Shown: positions 1 to 7,100 of the stretch, piece after piece
How the letters are laid out: every line of letters begins with the position of its first letter
Position numbering within the stretch: the first letter of the stretch is position 1
Notes under the pieces: generated by a model
What the model saw: the letters and a program-made list of their open reading frames with translations, nothing else
Databases searched by the model: none
What the model was told of the DNA's origin: nothing
Assembly: GCA_009784355.1 (NCBI GenBank)
Contig: WRBU01000055.1
Location: 1 to 7,175, forward strand
Reading direction: 5' to 3'
DNA: 7,175 nucleotides
Source: Defluviitaleaceae bacterium
GTDB taxonomy: Bacteria > Bacillota > Clostridia > Lachnospirales > WRAX01
Made by a program: the position numbers and the translations under genes

Positions 1-834
1 CAGCGAATCACAGGCAATTTTGGCATGACAGCTTCTTGGATTGACACCGGAATGTTTGGCACGGTAGACCGTATATACTCAACGCTGGAAAACCCTAATG
101 TTTTAGGCGGCTATCTCATTTTTATAGTGATAATTTCTTTTGCAATGATATATTACTACAAAGACGCATGGCATAAGCTCTTTGCGCTTGGAATTTTTGG
201 TGCGGCAGGTCTTTGCGTTGTTTTTACTCACTCCCGCGGTGCGTGGCTTGGGCTTTTGGTTGCTGCTGGGCTTTTTGCTCTCATACGTGAACGCCGCCTT
301 ATTTTCCTTGGTGTTCTTGGGCTTATAGTTGCACCTTTTATTATACCGCCAGAAATCCTTATGAGGTTTTTATCCATAGGCGACATGGCTGATACTTCTA
401 CATCCTACCGTGTTTCCATATGGCTTGGGTCAGTCGATATGATACAAGTATTTTGGCCAAGCGGCATAGGGCAAGGGGTCGAAAACTTCAATTTTGTTTA
501 CAATCTTTTTGCTCTATCCGCCGCTTTTACTCAACACACCCATATGTTATATTTACAAATAATGGTATATTGGGGTATTGCGGGCATAGGGATGTTTCTG
601 CTAATAATGGGTGGTTTATTTAAAAATTTAATACACGCTATTACAAATTCTGATAATGCAATCAAAACTCTTGGTGCTGCACTTTTTGCCGCAATGGCAG
701 GCTATATGGTTAAGGCTTTCACAGATAATGTTTGGTATAATTTCAGGATATTCGCCTTTTTTTGGGTCATTGTTGCCCTAGGCATTGCACTTGCAAATAT
801 TTCAAAACAGGGGAGCGTTCAAAATGGAGAATAA
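1..834 (+). CDS. O-antigen ligase / polymerase family membrane protein (Wzy_C), 5' end missing
   Basis: The reading frame is open from base 1, so the first ATG at 25 is probably internal and the true start lies left of the window; 277 residues are visible. Hydrophobic segments lie near residues 35-53, 59-77, 80-95, 100-117, 182-206, 222-240 and 249-268. A longer, probably extracytoplasmic loop lies at about 120-180. That loop holds the family landmarks: R137 in YRVSIW, a GIGQG turn near 155-159 and H179/H181 just before the next membrane segment. NPNVLGGYL (31-39) and THSRGAWLG (76-84) are also typical of the family. Members transfer or polymerise undecaprenyl-linked glycans on the outer face of the membrane; in a Gram-positive cell the acceptor would be a wall or surface polymer, not lipid A. 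The exact substrate cannot be read. The next gene starts inside its last codons, which implies co-transcription and translational coupling. Confidence 0.85.
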   Translation, partial: QRITGNFGMTASWIDTGMFGTVDRIYSTLENPNVLGGYLIFIVIISFAMIYYYKDAWHKLFALGIFGAAGLCVVFTHSRGAWLGLLVAAGLFALIRERRLIFLGVLGLIVAPFIIPPEILMRFLSIGDMADTSTSYRVSIWLGSVDMIQVFWPSGIGQGVENFNFVYNLFALSAAFTQHTHMLYLQIMVYWGIAGIGMFLLIMGGLFKNLIHAITNSDNAIKTLGAALFAAMAGYMVKAFTDNVWYNFRIFAFFWVIVALGIALANISKQGSVQNGE

Positions 835-1297
835 AAAAACAAAGTTTAATTTCATAGATGTATTGATAATTATATTTGTGATAGCAGCTATAGCTTTTGG
901 AGCATGGTTTTTCTTTGTAAGAAGCGGCGACAGCGAAATACGTGAAGTGCGCTTTACAGTAGAAATTCGTGAAACTCCGCTAGGGATGCACCAAAATTTC
1001 CCTCTTGGCGCAAGTGTGCTAGAGTCTGTTTTTAACTTTCATCTAGGATATATCGAAAATGTGGACCACAAACCATCTACCGAGCCAACTTTTAACCACG
1101 ACACCCAAACATTACACATGACAGAAATTCCCAATCACTACGACATTTTAGTTACTATAATATCAAGTGCCAACGTCAATGAATCCCGCATTATGGTAGA
1201 AGAAACCGCCCTTCGTGTAGGAAATTTGATTCACTTGCGAGGACAAGGCTTTGCTGGATACGGCTTTATTATTGAAATAGAAATTTTGGGTGAATAG
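824..1297 (+). CDS. DUF4330 family single-pass membrane protein, first copy
   Basis: This 157-residue protein has no known biochemical role. I chose the ATG at 824 because GGGGAG at 810-815 sits 8 bases upstream; an in-frame upstream start at 785 would add 13 residues that are out-of-frame ligase sequence. A short basic N terminus (KKTK) is followed by one membrane segment at about residues 10-32, with the I-D-V/L-L pattern at its start that is usual in DUF4330. The rest is a beta-rich, polar domain expected outside the membrane, ending in an IHLRGQGFAGYGFI-like strand pair. The gene overlaps the ligase gene by 11 bases and is followed by a second, related gene after 12 bases. Position beside a Wzy_C protein suggests, by inference only, a helper role in polysaccharide assembly. 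Assignment to DUF4330 rests on architecture, size and resemblance to the next gene product. Confidence 0.75.
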   Translation: MENKKTKFNFIDVLIIIFVIAAIAFGAWFFFVRSGDSEIREVRFTVEIRETPLGMHQNFPLGASVLESVFNFHLGYIENVDHKPSTEPTFNHDTQTLHMTEIPNHYDILVTIISSANVNESRIMVEETALRVGNLIHLRGQGFAGYGFIIEIEILGE

Positions 1298-1301
1298 GAG
1301 G
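1296..1301 (+). promoter_or_regulatory. ribosome binding site of the second DUF4330 gene
   Basis: A perfect AGGAGG overlaps the TAG stop of the first DUF4330 gene (1295-1297) and lies 8 bases before ATG 1310. It fixes the start and suggests that a ribosome ending on the first gene can reinitiate on the second. Confidence 0.8.
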
Positions 1302-1309
1302 CGGCTAAA

Positions 1310-1792
1310 ATGGACAAAAACGGAAAAATTTTCGGAAAAATTAGTATAATAGACCTTTTGGTAATTCTTGCAATTTTAGCAATAATTGGTGGAGTTGCAT
1401 TTCGCTTCCTTTCGCCAAATGCCGCTATAAGCCGCGGGGAAGCTGTCATAACTTATACAGTGCGCATTGACCAAGTACGTGATTTTACCCTTGTTAATTA
1501 TACAGAGGGCTTGCGGGTTTATGAGGCCGTTTCTAACCAATTTATAGGACATCTTGATAGTTTTAGAAGTGAGCCAAGAATGCAGTCAGAAACACTACTA
1601 AATGGCGAAAATATTGAGGTTGCACTACCCGAGCACTCTGTGCTGTACCTCACCATAAAAAGTTATGGACGGCAAACAGACCAAGCCATATTCGCTGGGG
1701 GTACTTTTGAGATTAACGCTGGTTCGTGGATTAATCTCGCAACTCGTTATTCTCAAGTTTTCGGTAGAATTATTAGTGTCGAAGCGAATTAA
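1310..1792 (+). CDS. DUF4330 family single-pass membrane protein, second copy
   Basis: The protein is 160 residues long. Its N terminus, GKIFGKISIIDLLVILAIL at about residues 5-23, is highly typical of DUF4330. It runs into a single membrane segment at about 13-33, followed by an extracytoplasmic beta-rich domain. It shares the layout of the preceding product: a YTVRID / FTVEIR strand after the membrane segment, a stretch ending in FIGHLDSFRSEP versus LGYIENVDHKP, and a closing GSWINL...FGRIISVE versus GNLIHLR...YGFIIEIE. The two are therefore probable tandem paralogues that have diverged a lot. The start is supported by AGGAGG at 1296-1301, 8 bases upstream and overlapping the stop codon of the previous gene. 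Function is unknown. The gene is the last of the apparent ligase operon, since a new promoter lies just after its stop. Confidence 0.8.
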   Translation: MDKNGKIFGKISIIDLLVILAILAIIGGVAFRFLSPNAAISRGEAVITYTVRIDQVRDFTLVNYTEGLRVYEAVSNQFIGHLDSFRSEPRMQSETLLNGENIEVALPEHSVLYLTIKSYGRQTDQAIFAGGTFEINAGSWINLATRYSQVFGRIISVEAN

Positions 1793-1799
1793 ATTGTGC

Positions 1800-1828
1800 T
1801 TGCTATCTTACAAATTTTGGTGTATAAT
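1800..1828 (+). promoter_or_regulatory. probable sigma-A-type promoter of hpf
   Basis: TTGCTA at 1800-1805 (4 of 6 matches to TTGACA) and a perfect TATAAT at 1823-1828 are separated by exactly 17 bases. Transcription would begin near 1835, giving a leader of about 20-25 bases with the ribosome binding site of hpf. The promoter begins 7 bases after the stop of the second DUF4330 gene and separates the ligase operon from the hpf-rdgB-phosphoesterase group. No sigma-B or sigma-H type element was recognised, although hpf genes in other Firmicutes often use such stress sigma factors. Confidence 0.65.
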
Positions 1829-1842
1829 GAACTTTTCATTTG

Positions 1843-1849
1843 AAAGGAG
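1843..1849 (+). promoter_or_regulatory. ribosome binding site that decides the hpf start
   Basis: AAAGGAG lies 8 bases before ATG 1858. An in-frame TTG at 1840 would place the site inside the coding region, so the ATG is preferred. Confidence 0.75.
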
Positions 1850-1857
1850 CTGTTGAT

Positions 1858-2436
1858 ATGAATTTTACATTTACTGGAAAAAACCTTGCGGTGTCGCAAG
1901 ATATGAAAGACCATGCGGAGAAAAAAATTGGCCGTCTTGCTCGCCTTTTTCCTGCGAACACAGAGGTAAGTGTCACTTTTAGCGTGGTGAAGCAAGAAAA
2001 TAAAGTCGAAGTAAGTGTTCCTTTTAACAAGCGCATGTTGCGTGCTGAGGTTATTTCTACTGACATGGATTCTGCCATTGACAAAGCCGTAGACATTTTG
2101 GACAAACAAAGAGCAAAATACAAACATAGAGTAAGAGATAAATCACGCAGAGACACTAGCTTTATGGACGAATTCGCTATGATTAGTCTTGTGGACGAAG
2201 ATGATATGACGACCAACGCTATGGAGAACGAAGATGATTCCATCGTTATTGAGCGAATGAAGCAATTTCCACTAAAGCCCATGGACCCAGAGGAAGCTGT
2301 TATTGAAATGGAAATGCTTGGGCACAATTTCTTTGTATTTCGTCATAGCGGTACTTTCGAAACCAATGTGGTGTACAAACGCCGAGGCGGTGCGTATGGC
2401 TTGATATGCCCAACAAACCCAGCCGACTGCGACTAA
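1858..2436 (+). CDS. hpf: long-form ribosome hibernation promoting factor (HPF/RaiA family)
   Basis: The product has 192 residues, the usual size of the long HPF of Firmicutes. The N-terminal S30AE/YfiA domain spans about residues 1-97, beginning MNFTFTGKNLAVS and ending in a basic stretch (KYKHRVRDKSRR, about 87-98) suited to binding 16S rRNA in the decoding region. An acidic, variable linker follows at about 99-127. The C-terminal dimerisation domain at about 128-184 carries the near-invariant KQFPLKPMDPEEAVIEME (135-152), then LGHNFFVFR and a NVVYKRRGGAYGLI strand pair. Long HPF dimerises through this domain and joins two 70S ribosomes into an inactive 100S particle in slow or stationary growth. 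The tail after YGLI (CPTNPADCD, two cysteines) departs from the more common YGLIEP ending. It is the first gene behind its own promoter and is followed by rdgB after 4 bases. Confidence 0.95.
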   Translation: MNFTFTGKNLAVSQDMKDHAEKKIGRLARLFPANTEVSVTFSVVKQENKVEVSVPFNKRMLRAEVISTDMDSAIDKAVDILDKQRAKYKHRVRDKSRRDTSFMDEFAMISLVDEDDMTTNAMENEDDSIVIERMKQFPLKPMDPEEAVIEMEMLGHNFFVFRHSGTFETNVVYKRRGGAYGLICPTNPADCD

Positions 2437-2440
2437 CATT

Positions 2441-3073
2441 ATGAAAAACATCATTGTTGCCACAAATAATATTGGTAAAATAACCGAGATTAAACGATAT
2501 TTTGAAGAGGTTGCTTGCGCCGATGGGCAACCTCTTTTTAACATTCTACCCCTTGGGGATGTTTTGCCAAATTTTGATTTGGAAGCCTTTGAAGACGGCA
2601 ATACTTTTGAAGAAAATGCTAGAAAAAAGGTTGCCGCCGTAGCTCGGGCAGTCGGTTGCCGCCCCTTTAATGATGAAGATTTTTACGTGTTGGCGGATGA
2701 TAGCGGTTTGGAAATTGACGCTCTTAACGGTTTGCCGGGGGTGGATTCTGCCAATTTTATGGGGCGTGAAACGCCGTATAGCTTACGCTTTGATAAAATT
2801 TTACACGATATGTTGGACATTCCAAATGAAGACCGTACGGCTCGCTTTATTTGTGTTATGGCTTTATACATAGAAGGTGAAATAAAGACTTTTCGCGCTA
2901 CTATCGAGGGTGCAGTAGCCGACAAGCCCATTGGCAATGGCGGGTTTGGCTACGACCCTATATTTTACATCCCAAAATTTGATTGCACAGCAGCCGAACT
3001 TCCTCTTTGGCAAAAGAATGAAATAAGTCATAGAGGAAAAGCTCTAAAAATGGTGGTGAACCATCTAAAATGA
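2441..3073 (+). CDS. rdgB: XTP/dITP pyrophosphatase (RdgB/HAM1 family)
   Basis: This 210-residue enzyme hydrolyses non-canonical purine nucleoside triphosphates (ITP, dITP, XTP) to the monophosphate and pyrophosphate, keeping damaged bases out of DNA and RNA. Visible family motifs are ATNNIGKITEI (7-17) for phosphate binding, ADDSGLEIDALNGLPG (85-100) with the metal-binding and catalytic acidic residues, GNGGFGYDPIF (165-175) and SHRGKA (196-201), which contacts the purine. The usual PGxYSARF segment reads PGVDSANFMG (99-108), so the tyrosine and arginine of the common form are replaced. The start codon is 4 bases after the hpf stop with no clear ribosome binding site, which points to translational coupling to hpf. 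A terminator-like hairpin sits in the first tenth of the gene. The stop overlaps the next start by ATGA. Confidence 0.94.
   Translation: MKNIIVATNNIGKITEIKRYFEEVACADGQPLFNILPLGDVLPNFDLEAFEDGNTFEENARKKVAAVARAVGCRPFNDEDFYVLADDSGLEIDALNGLPGVDSANFMGRETPYSLRFDKILHDMLDIPNEDRTARFICVMALYIEGEIKTFRATIEGAVADKPIGNGGFGYDPIFYIPKFDCTAAELPLWQKNEISHRGKALKMVVNHLK
2505..2539 (+). terminator. terminator-like hairpin inside the 5' part of rdgB
   Basis: AAGAGGTTGC (2505-2514) and GCAACCTCTT (2527-2536) are perfect 10-base inverted repeats with a 12-base loop. Up to three further G-U pairs are possible at the loop. The right arm runs straight into five T residues (2535-2539). This is the layout of an intrinsic terminator, although the stem is only half G/C and the T run is short. 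It begins about 65 bases after the rdgB start and about 70 bases after the hpf stop. It could end hpf transcripts when rdgB is not being translated. The bases also encode rdgB residues 22-33, so chance is possible. Confidence 0.45.
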
Positions 3074-3561
3074 AATATCTAGTATTTAGCGACAGTCACG
3101 GCGAAACAAAGCTCATGCATAATATCGTAAAAAATGCCTGTCTTGATGACTCGCCGCCAGAGGGCATTATCTTCCTTGGCGACTGTCTTAATGACATTCA
3201 AAAAATCCAGCGGGACTTCCCCAACTTCACGTATCATATTGTGGCTGGCAACTGCGATTTCATGTCCCCTGCCCCAGTTGAGAAACTGCTAGACTTTGAC
3301 AACACAAAAATTTTAATAACTCACGGGCATAGATATGGTGTGAAGTCGGGGCATGACCGCATTTTGACCGCCGCATTACAAATGGGCGCAGATGCCGCAT
3401 TTTTTGGGCACAGCCACATCCCTATAATTTTGCAAAAAAACAGCATAACTTTGCTTAACCCTGGCTCTATAACAGAACCAAGAGGTGGTCAAGCACGAGA
3501 AAGCTATGCTGTCGTGGAAATTATAGGAGGAAAAATATTACCGCGAATTATAGAAGTCTAA
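3070..3561 (+). CDS. metallophosphoesterase, YfcE/MJ0936 family
   Basis: The product has 163 residues, normal for this compact single-domain family. All five calcineurin-like metal-binding blocks are present: D8 and H10 in SDSHG, D38 in LGDC, N61 in GNCD (the Asn block), H85 in THGH, and H114/H116 in GHSH. NPGS at 130-133 is the usual structural turn after them. The fold binds two metal ions and hydrolyses phosphodiesters; relatives such as E. coli YfcE and M. jannaschii MJ0936 act on artificial phosphodiesters, and the physiological substrate is not established. The start codon overlaps the rdgB stop (ATGA at 3070-3073), so the two are translationally coupled; this pairing is common in Clostridia. 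No promoter of its own was seen. The gene ends 4 bases before a convergent gene with no visible terminator between. Confidence 0.9.
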   Translation: MKYLVFSDSHGETKLMHNIVKNACLDDSPPEGIIFLGDCLNDIQKIQRDFPNFTYHIVAGNCDFMSPAPVEKLLDFDNTKILITHGHRYGVKSGHDRILTAALQMGADAAFFGHSHIPIILQKNSITLLNPGSITEPRGGQARESYAVVEIIGGKILPRIIEV

Positions 3562-3565
3562 CATT

Positions 3566-4021
3566 TTATATCTCTGCTCCGTTTTCAGGATTTCGGGCCT
3601 GCTCCAATGCCATGTCTATTGCTTCTAGCAGTATTCGGCTGGTATGCAGACGCTCGACAGATGCTTCATAACTGGTTGACTGTGTGCGTATCACCTGCTG
3701 AGATAAATGTGTCATTGTGGGATTTATCAATGGATAAAACACCTCTACGACTTCTTCCAATTCTGAGATAGATATGTCTAAAATTGAATCCTCGTCAACT
3801 GTTACGGAAACTGTTACGGGACGGTTATGCAGGACTATGTAAGAAGTATATGTGCCGGGTACAAAGCTGCCAAAAGCCCCCACGCCCTCGTGTTGTGTGG
3901 TATCCCTATTTGGCATAATAAACCATATTAGCGCAATTAGCAAGACGATGCCTATCACAATAAAAATCCCCGTGCGGATTATATCTTTCATTCGTAAAAC
4001 AACAAATCTTGACTTTACCAT
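3566..4021 (-). CDS. uncharacterised membrane-anchored protein with an FMN_bind-like extracytoplasmic region
   Basis: The protein has 151 residues. GGGAGG on the minus strand, about 6 bases before the ATG at 4021, supports this start over an internal ATG 10 codons later that has no such site. A basic N terminus (MVKSRF..R) precedes one membrane segment at about residues 16-36, so the rest probably lies outside the cell. After a short linker, residues 54-85 (VPGTYTS...VTVSVTVDEDSILDISIS) resemble the opening beta strands of an FMN_bind domain, where a small-molecule-like GTYTG turn leads to paired strands. Residues 115-140 (QSTSYEAS...LHTSRILLEAIDMALE) resemble its closing helix. The SGAT motif to which FMN is attached in such domains is absent. 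This is a distant resemblance judged by eye; no function is assigned. The gene converges on the phosphoesterase gene and is divergent from addB. Confidence 0.75.
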   Translation of the reverse strand: MVKSRFVVLRMKDIIRTGIFIVIGIVLLIALIWFIMPNRDTTQHEGVGAFGSFVPGTYTSYIVLHNRPVTVSVTVDEDSILDISISELEEVVEVFYPLINPTMTHLSQQVIRTQSTSYEASVERLHTSRILLEAIDMALEQARNPENGAEI

Positions 4022-4105
4022 TTTGTCCTCCCATATTGTTTTCAGAGTATTTCTAACATTTTATTAAGCAGTACCATAATTTATACTAGCTTTGGGGTGA
4101 TTTTT
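4022..4105. promoter_or_regulatory. divergent intergenic region between the minus-strand gene and addB
   Basis: These 84 AT-rich bases must hold the start signals for both flanking genes. On the plus strand, CATAAT (4075-4080) and TATACT (4082-4087) each match TATAAT at 5 of 6 positions, but no good TTGACA-like element lies 16-18 bases upstream. On the minus strand the best candidate is TATAAA, read from about 4086 to 4081, again without a clear partner. The exact promoters are not resolved, and no operator palindrome was seen. Confidence 0.35.
4094..4101 (+). promoter_or_regulatory. ribosome binding site suggesting a TTG start for addB
   Basis: GGGGTGAT pairs with the 5' side of the anti-Shine-Dalgarno sequence (the GGTGAT part of AAGGAGGTGATC). 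It lies 4 bases before TTG 4106. The site favours that TTG over GTG 4097, which would lie within the site itself, and over TTG 4112. No ATG is available near the N terminus. Confidence 0.55.
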
Positions 4106-7100
4106 TTGCTTTTGCAATTTATATTAGGCGGTCCCGGCAGCGGCAAAACTACTTTGGTTCACAAAGAAATCGCCGTAGCTCAAGAAAATAGCGGCAAAAA
4201 CAATCTTATTTTGATTGTTCCGGAGCAATATTCATTTCAAAGCGAAAAGGCTTTGATTGGAGCAACATCAAATGGCGCAATAAGCCGTGCTAGAGTGCTC
4301 TCTTTTCAACGCTTATCCTATTTTGTACTAGGAAAAACAGGGGGCATTGGAAAGGCGATTCTTGAAAACTGCGGAAAAAATATGATATTGCGTAAAATTG
4401 TGTCCCGCCTTGCTCCTGAGCTTGGATACTTTAAGTCCGGGCAAGAAACTGCGGGTTTTTTGGAAAGCCTTGCTCACTCAATTTCAGAATTTCATCATTA
4501 CAACATTTTGCCCGAAGATTTGAAAGAGCGTGCCGAGCATATGCCTAATAGCTCATTAGGGATAAAACTGTCTGATTTACATCGTATATATTCAGAATAC
4601 CGTGAGTTTTTGGAGGAAAATTTTATTTCATCGGATGAAATTCTAGACATTTTGGCACAAAAAATTCCTAATGCAGACTTTTTGTATGGGTCAGAAATTT
4701 GGATAGATGGCTTTAAGTCCTTTACCCCACAAGAAAAAAAAGTTTTAACTTCCCTTTTTGGTGTGGCAAAAAGCGTCAAAATTACTTTGCCTATGCTGCA
4801 CACCATCGCCAAAAATCAACATGTTTCAAAATATGATGTCCACCACGAAGTAGTAACAACAATGCAAAAAATTACAGAGCTCAGCTCGGAACTTGGTATT
4901 AGAATTGAGCCGCCCGTTATTTTAAAAGAATCACATAGGCACAAGGTTTCAGATGACCTTTCTTTTTTAAGCCAAAACTTTTTAGATGATTATTTTGGCA
5001 AGACTTTTGCTGATATTGCGAAAAACATCCGTGTTGAGCCCAGCGAGAATATTTTTACAGAAATTGAGGATGCCGCAAAAACCATCACCTATCTCACCCA
5101 CAAAAGAGGGTATAAATACGGCGAAATAGGTATTATTGCAGCAGATTTGGCAGTTTATTCCAAATATGTTCCTACATTGTTTGCCCGCTATAAAATACCT
5201 GTTTTTGTGGATGCACGGCGTAATATTTTGGGTCATCCCATTGCTCAAATGCTTCTTGCGGCTTGCGGGGTTATTTCCAGCGGATGGTCGTATGAGGCGG
5301 TATTTAAACTTCTTCGTCTGCCTATGTTTGAAGAGCAGGGCAACTTCGATTTATTAGAAAATTTTATACTTGCCAACAACATCCGCGGGCAAAAGGCTTG
5401 GTCGGAAAATTTTGATGTTGATGATGCGGAGATTATTAATGCTACTAGGTCTAAAATATGGCATATTATGCAGCCGCTGTCCCAAAAATTCACCCCCCGT
5501 AAAAAATTTGCCTTAAAAGATTTCGCAATTACAATATACGAATTTTTGTTGCACAATAATACACAAGGTGTCCTCGAAAATTGGATAGATGAAGCCGCTA
5601 AAAATGGCGATAACGAGTCATTGCGCTGGCACGAGCAAATTTGGGATAGCATCACACAGGTACTGGACAAAATTGTGGAAATTTTACCCGAACATCAAGA
5701 AAATATTTCAGGATTTGCAAAAATTTTGGAAGCAGGCTTTACCGACCTTGGTCTTGCCCCTCCCTCGCTAGACCAACTTGTGATGGGTGATTTGCGCCGC
5801 TCTCGCTTTGGCGATATAAAGGCTCTGCTTATACTTGGTGCAAAAGATGGCGCAATGCCAAGCCGTAGTGATTCCACAAGCCTTTTGTCTGATGAAGATA
5901 GGGTACATCTAAAAAATAGCGGGATGGATGTAGCAGGTGACTCCATACAAAAAATGTTTGAAGAAAATTTTTTGATATACACTAATTTTGCAAAACCAAC
6001 AGAATTTTTATCAATAAGCTACCCTACTGGAAATTTAAGCGGCAAAGCGGCAAGTCCGGCTCGTGCTGTGGGGCGGATTATAGAGCTTTTCCCTAAAATG
6101 GCAGCCCATGACGACATAAACACATCATGCGCACAAGCTGTCTTTTCAGAGCTATTAGAAGCTATGGGGGATAATGCCGTACAAAACACAGCAATTAAGC
6201 CACATTTATTGCAAGCCCATGGCTATTTTGAAACAGATAGCTTTTTTGAAGGCAAGCTGTCAAAAATGCGTGAAAGCCTTAGCTTTTCATTATCCCCGCA
6301 TAAACTTGAAAAGAACTCCATCCAAGAACTTTACCCAAAAAATATTCATACCTCTGTTTCGAAGCTGCAACGCTATGTTTCGTGTCCATTCTCGTATTTT
6401 GTTGAATATAATTTGAAGGCGAAAAAGCACAGGGTTTATGAAGTCGCTGCTGTTGACATGGGTAATATTTATCACGATATTTTGGCAAAATTCGGTGGAA
6501 TTTTGAAGCAGATAGGCAATGATGCTGCTAAAAACGAAGAGCGGCTTGCAAGCCTTGTCGATGGAGTTATTGACGAAGTTTTAAACGACCCCTCTAACAA
6601 ACAATTAAAATCCAGCGGTCGATACAAGCACTTTGCCCAAAAAATGCGGGATATTTCAAAAATTTCGTCGTATGCTTTGATTAGTCACCTCGCAGGCGGC
6701 AATTTTGAAGTCGCCCATAACGAAGTAGCTTTTGGACTTACCAATTCTTGTGATGAACTTGCGCTAGATGCAATAAAGGTCGAGCTTTCAAGCAACACCA
6801 AGATGCTGCTGCAAGGACGCATAGACCGAGTGGATATTGGCGAAATTGAAGGCATTGATTACGTGAAAGTTATTGACTATAAATCTGGAAAAAAACAGTT
6901 TTCATTGGATGAGGTTTATTATGGGCTGGATATGCAGCTTTTGATATATCTTGGAGCTTTCGTGGAAAAAGTTGCACATCTTAACGGGGATGAGACCGCA
7001 AAAAAAGTTTTGCCTGCTGCTGCGTTTTATTTCAATTTGCTCAACCCTATGTTAGAATACGATGCCGCCTTGGACGACCCTCACGTTTACAAGAAGAAAC

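Noticed and set aside
785..823. An upstream in-frame start that would add 13 residues to the first DUF4330 protein
   Set aside because: The extension precedes a good ribosome binding site at 810-815 and would remove the short basic N terminus directly before the membrane segment; ATG 824 fits better.
1709..1738. Inverted repeat GAGATTAA / TTAATCTC with a 14-base loop near the end of the second DUF4330 gene
   Set aside because: The stem is only 8 bp and AT-rich, the loop is long, there is no T run after it, and it lies in coding sequence about 55 bases before the stop; it is not convincing as a terminator.
1836..2327. A 163-codon open frame on the minus strand, antisense to hpf
   Set aside because: It lies wholly inside the unmistakable hpf gene, its product is serine-rich without a recognisable domain, and it has no separate promoter or ribosome binding site worth noting; it is a shadow of hpf codon use.
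2272..2601. A 109-codon minus-strand open frame spanning the hpf-rdgB junction
   Set aside because: It is antisense to two well-supported conserved genes and its product shows no recognisable motif.
3525..3530. AGGAGG inside the end of the phosphoesterase gene
   Set aside because: No ATG, GTG or TTG begins a plausible open frame at suitable spacing before the gene ends, so it is likely a chance result of Gly-Gly codons.
5245..5670. A 141-codon open frame on the minus strand inside addB
   Set aside because: The plus-strand addB frame is continuous and conserved across this stretch; the antisense product shows no family features.
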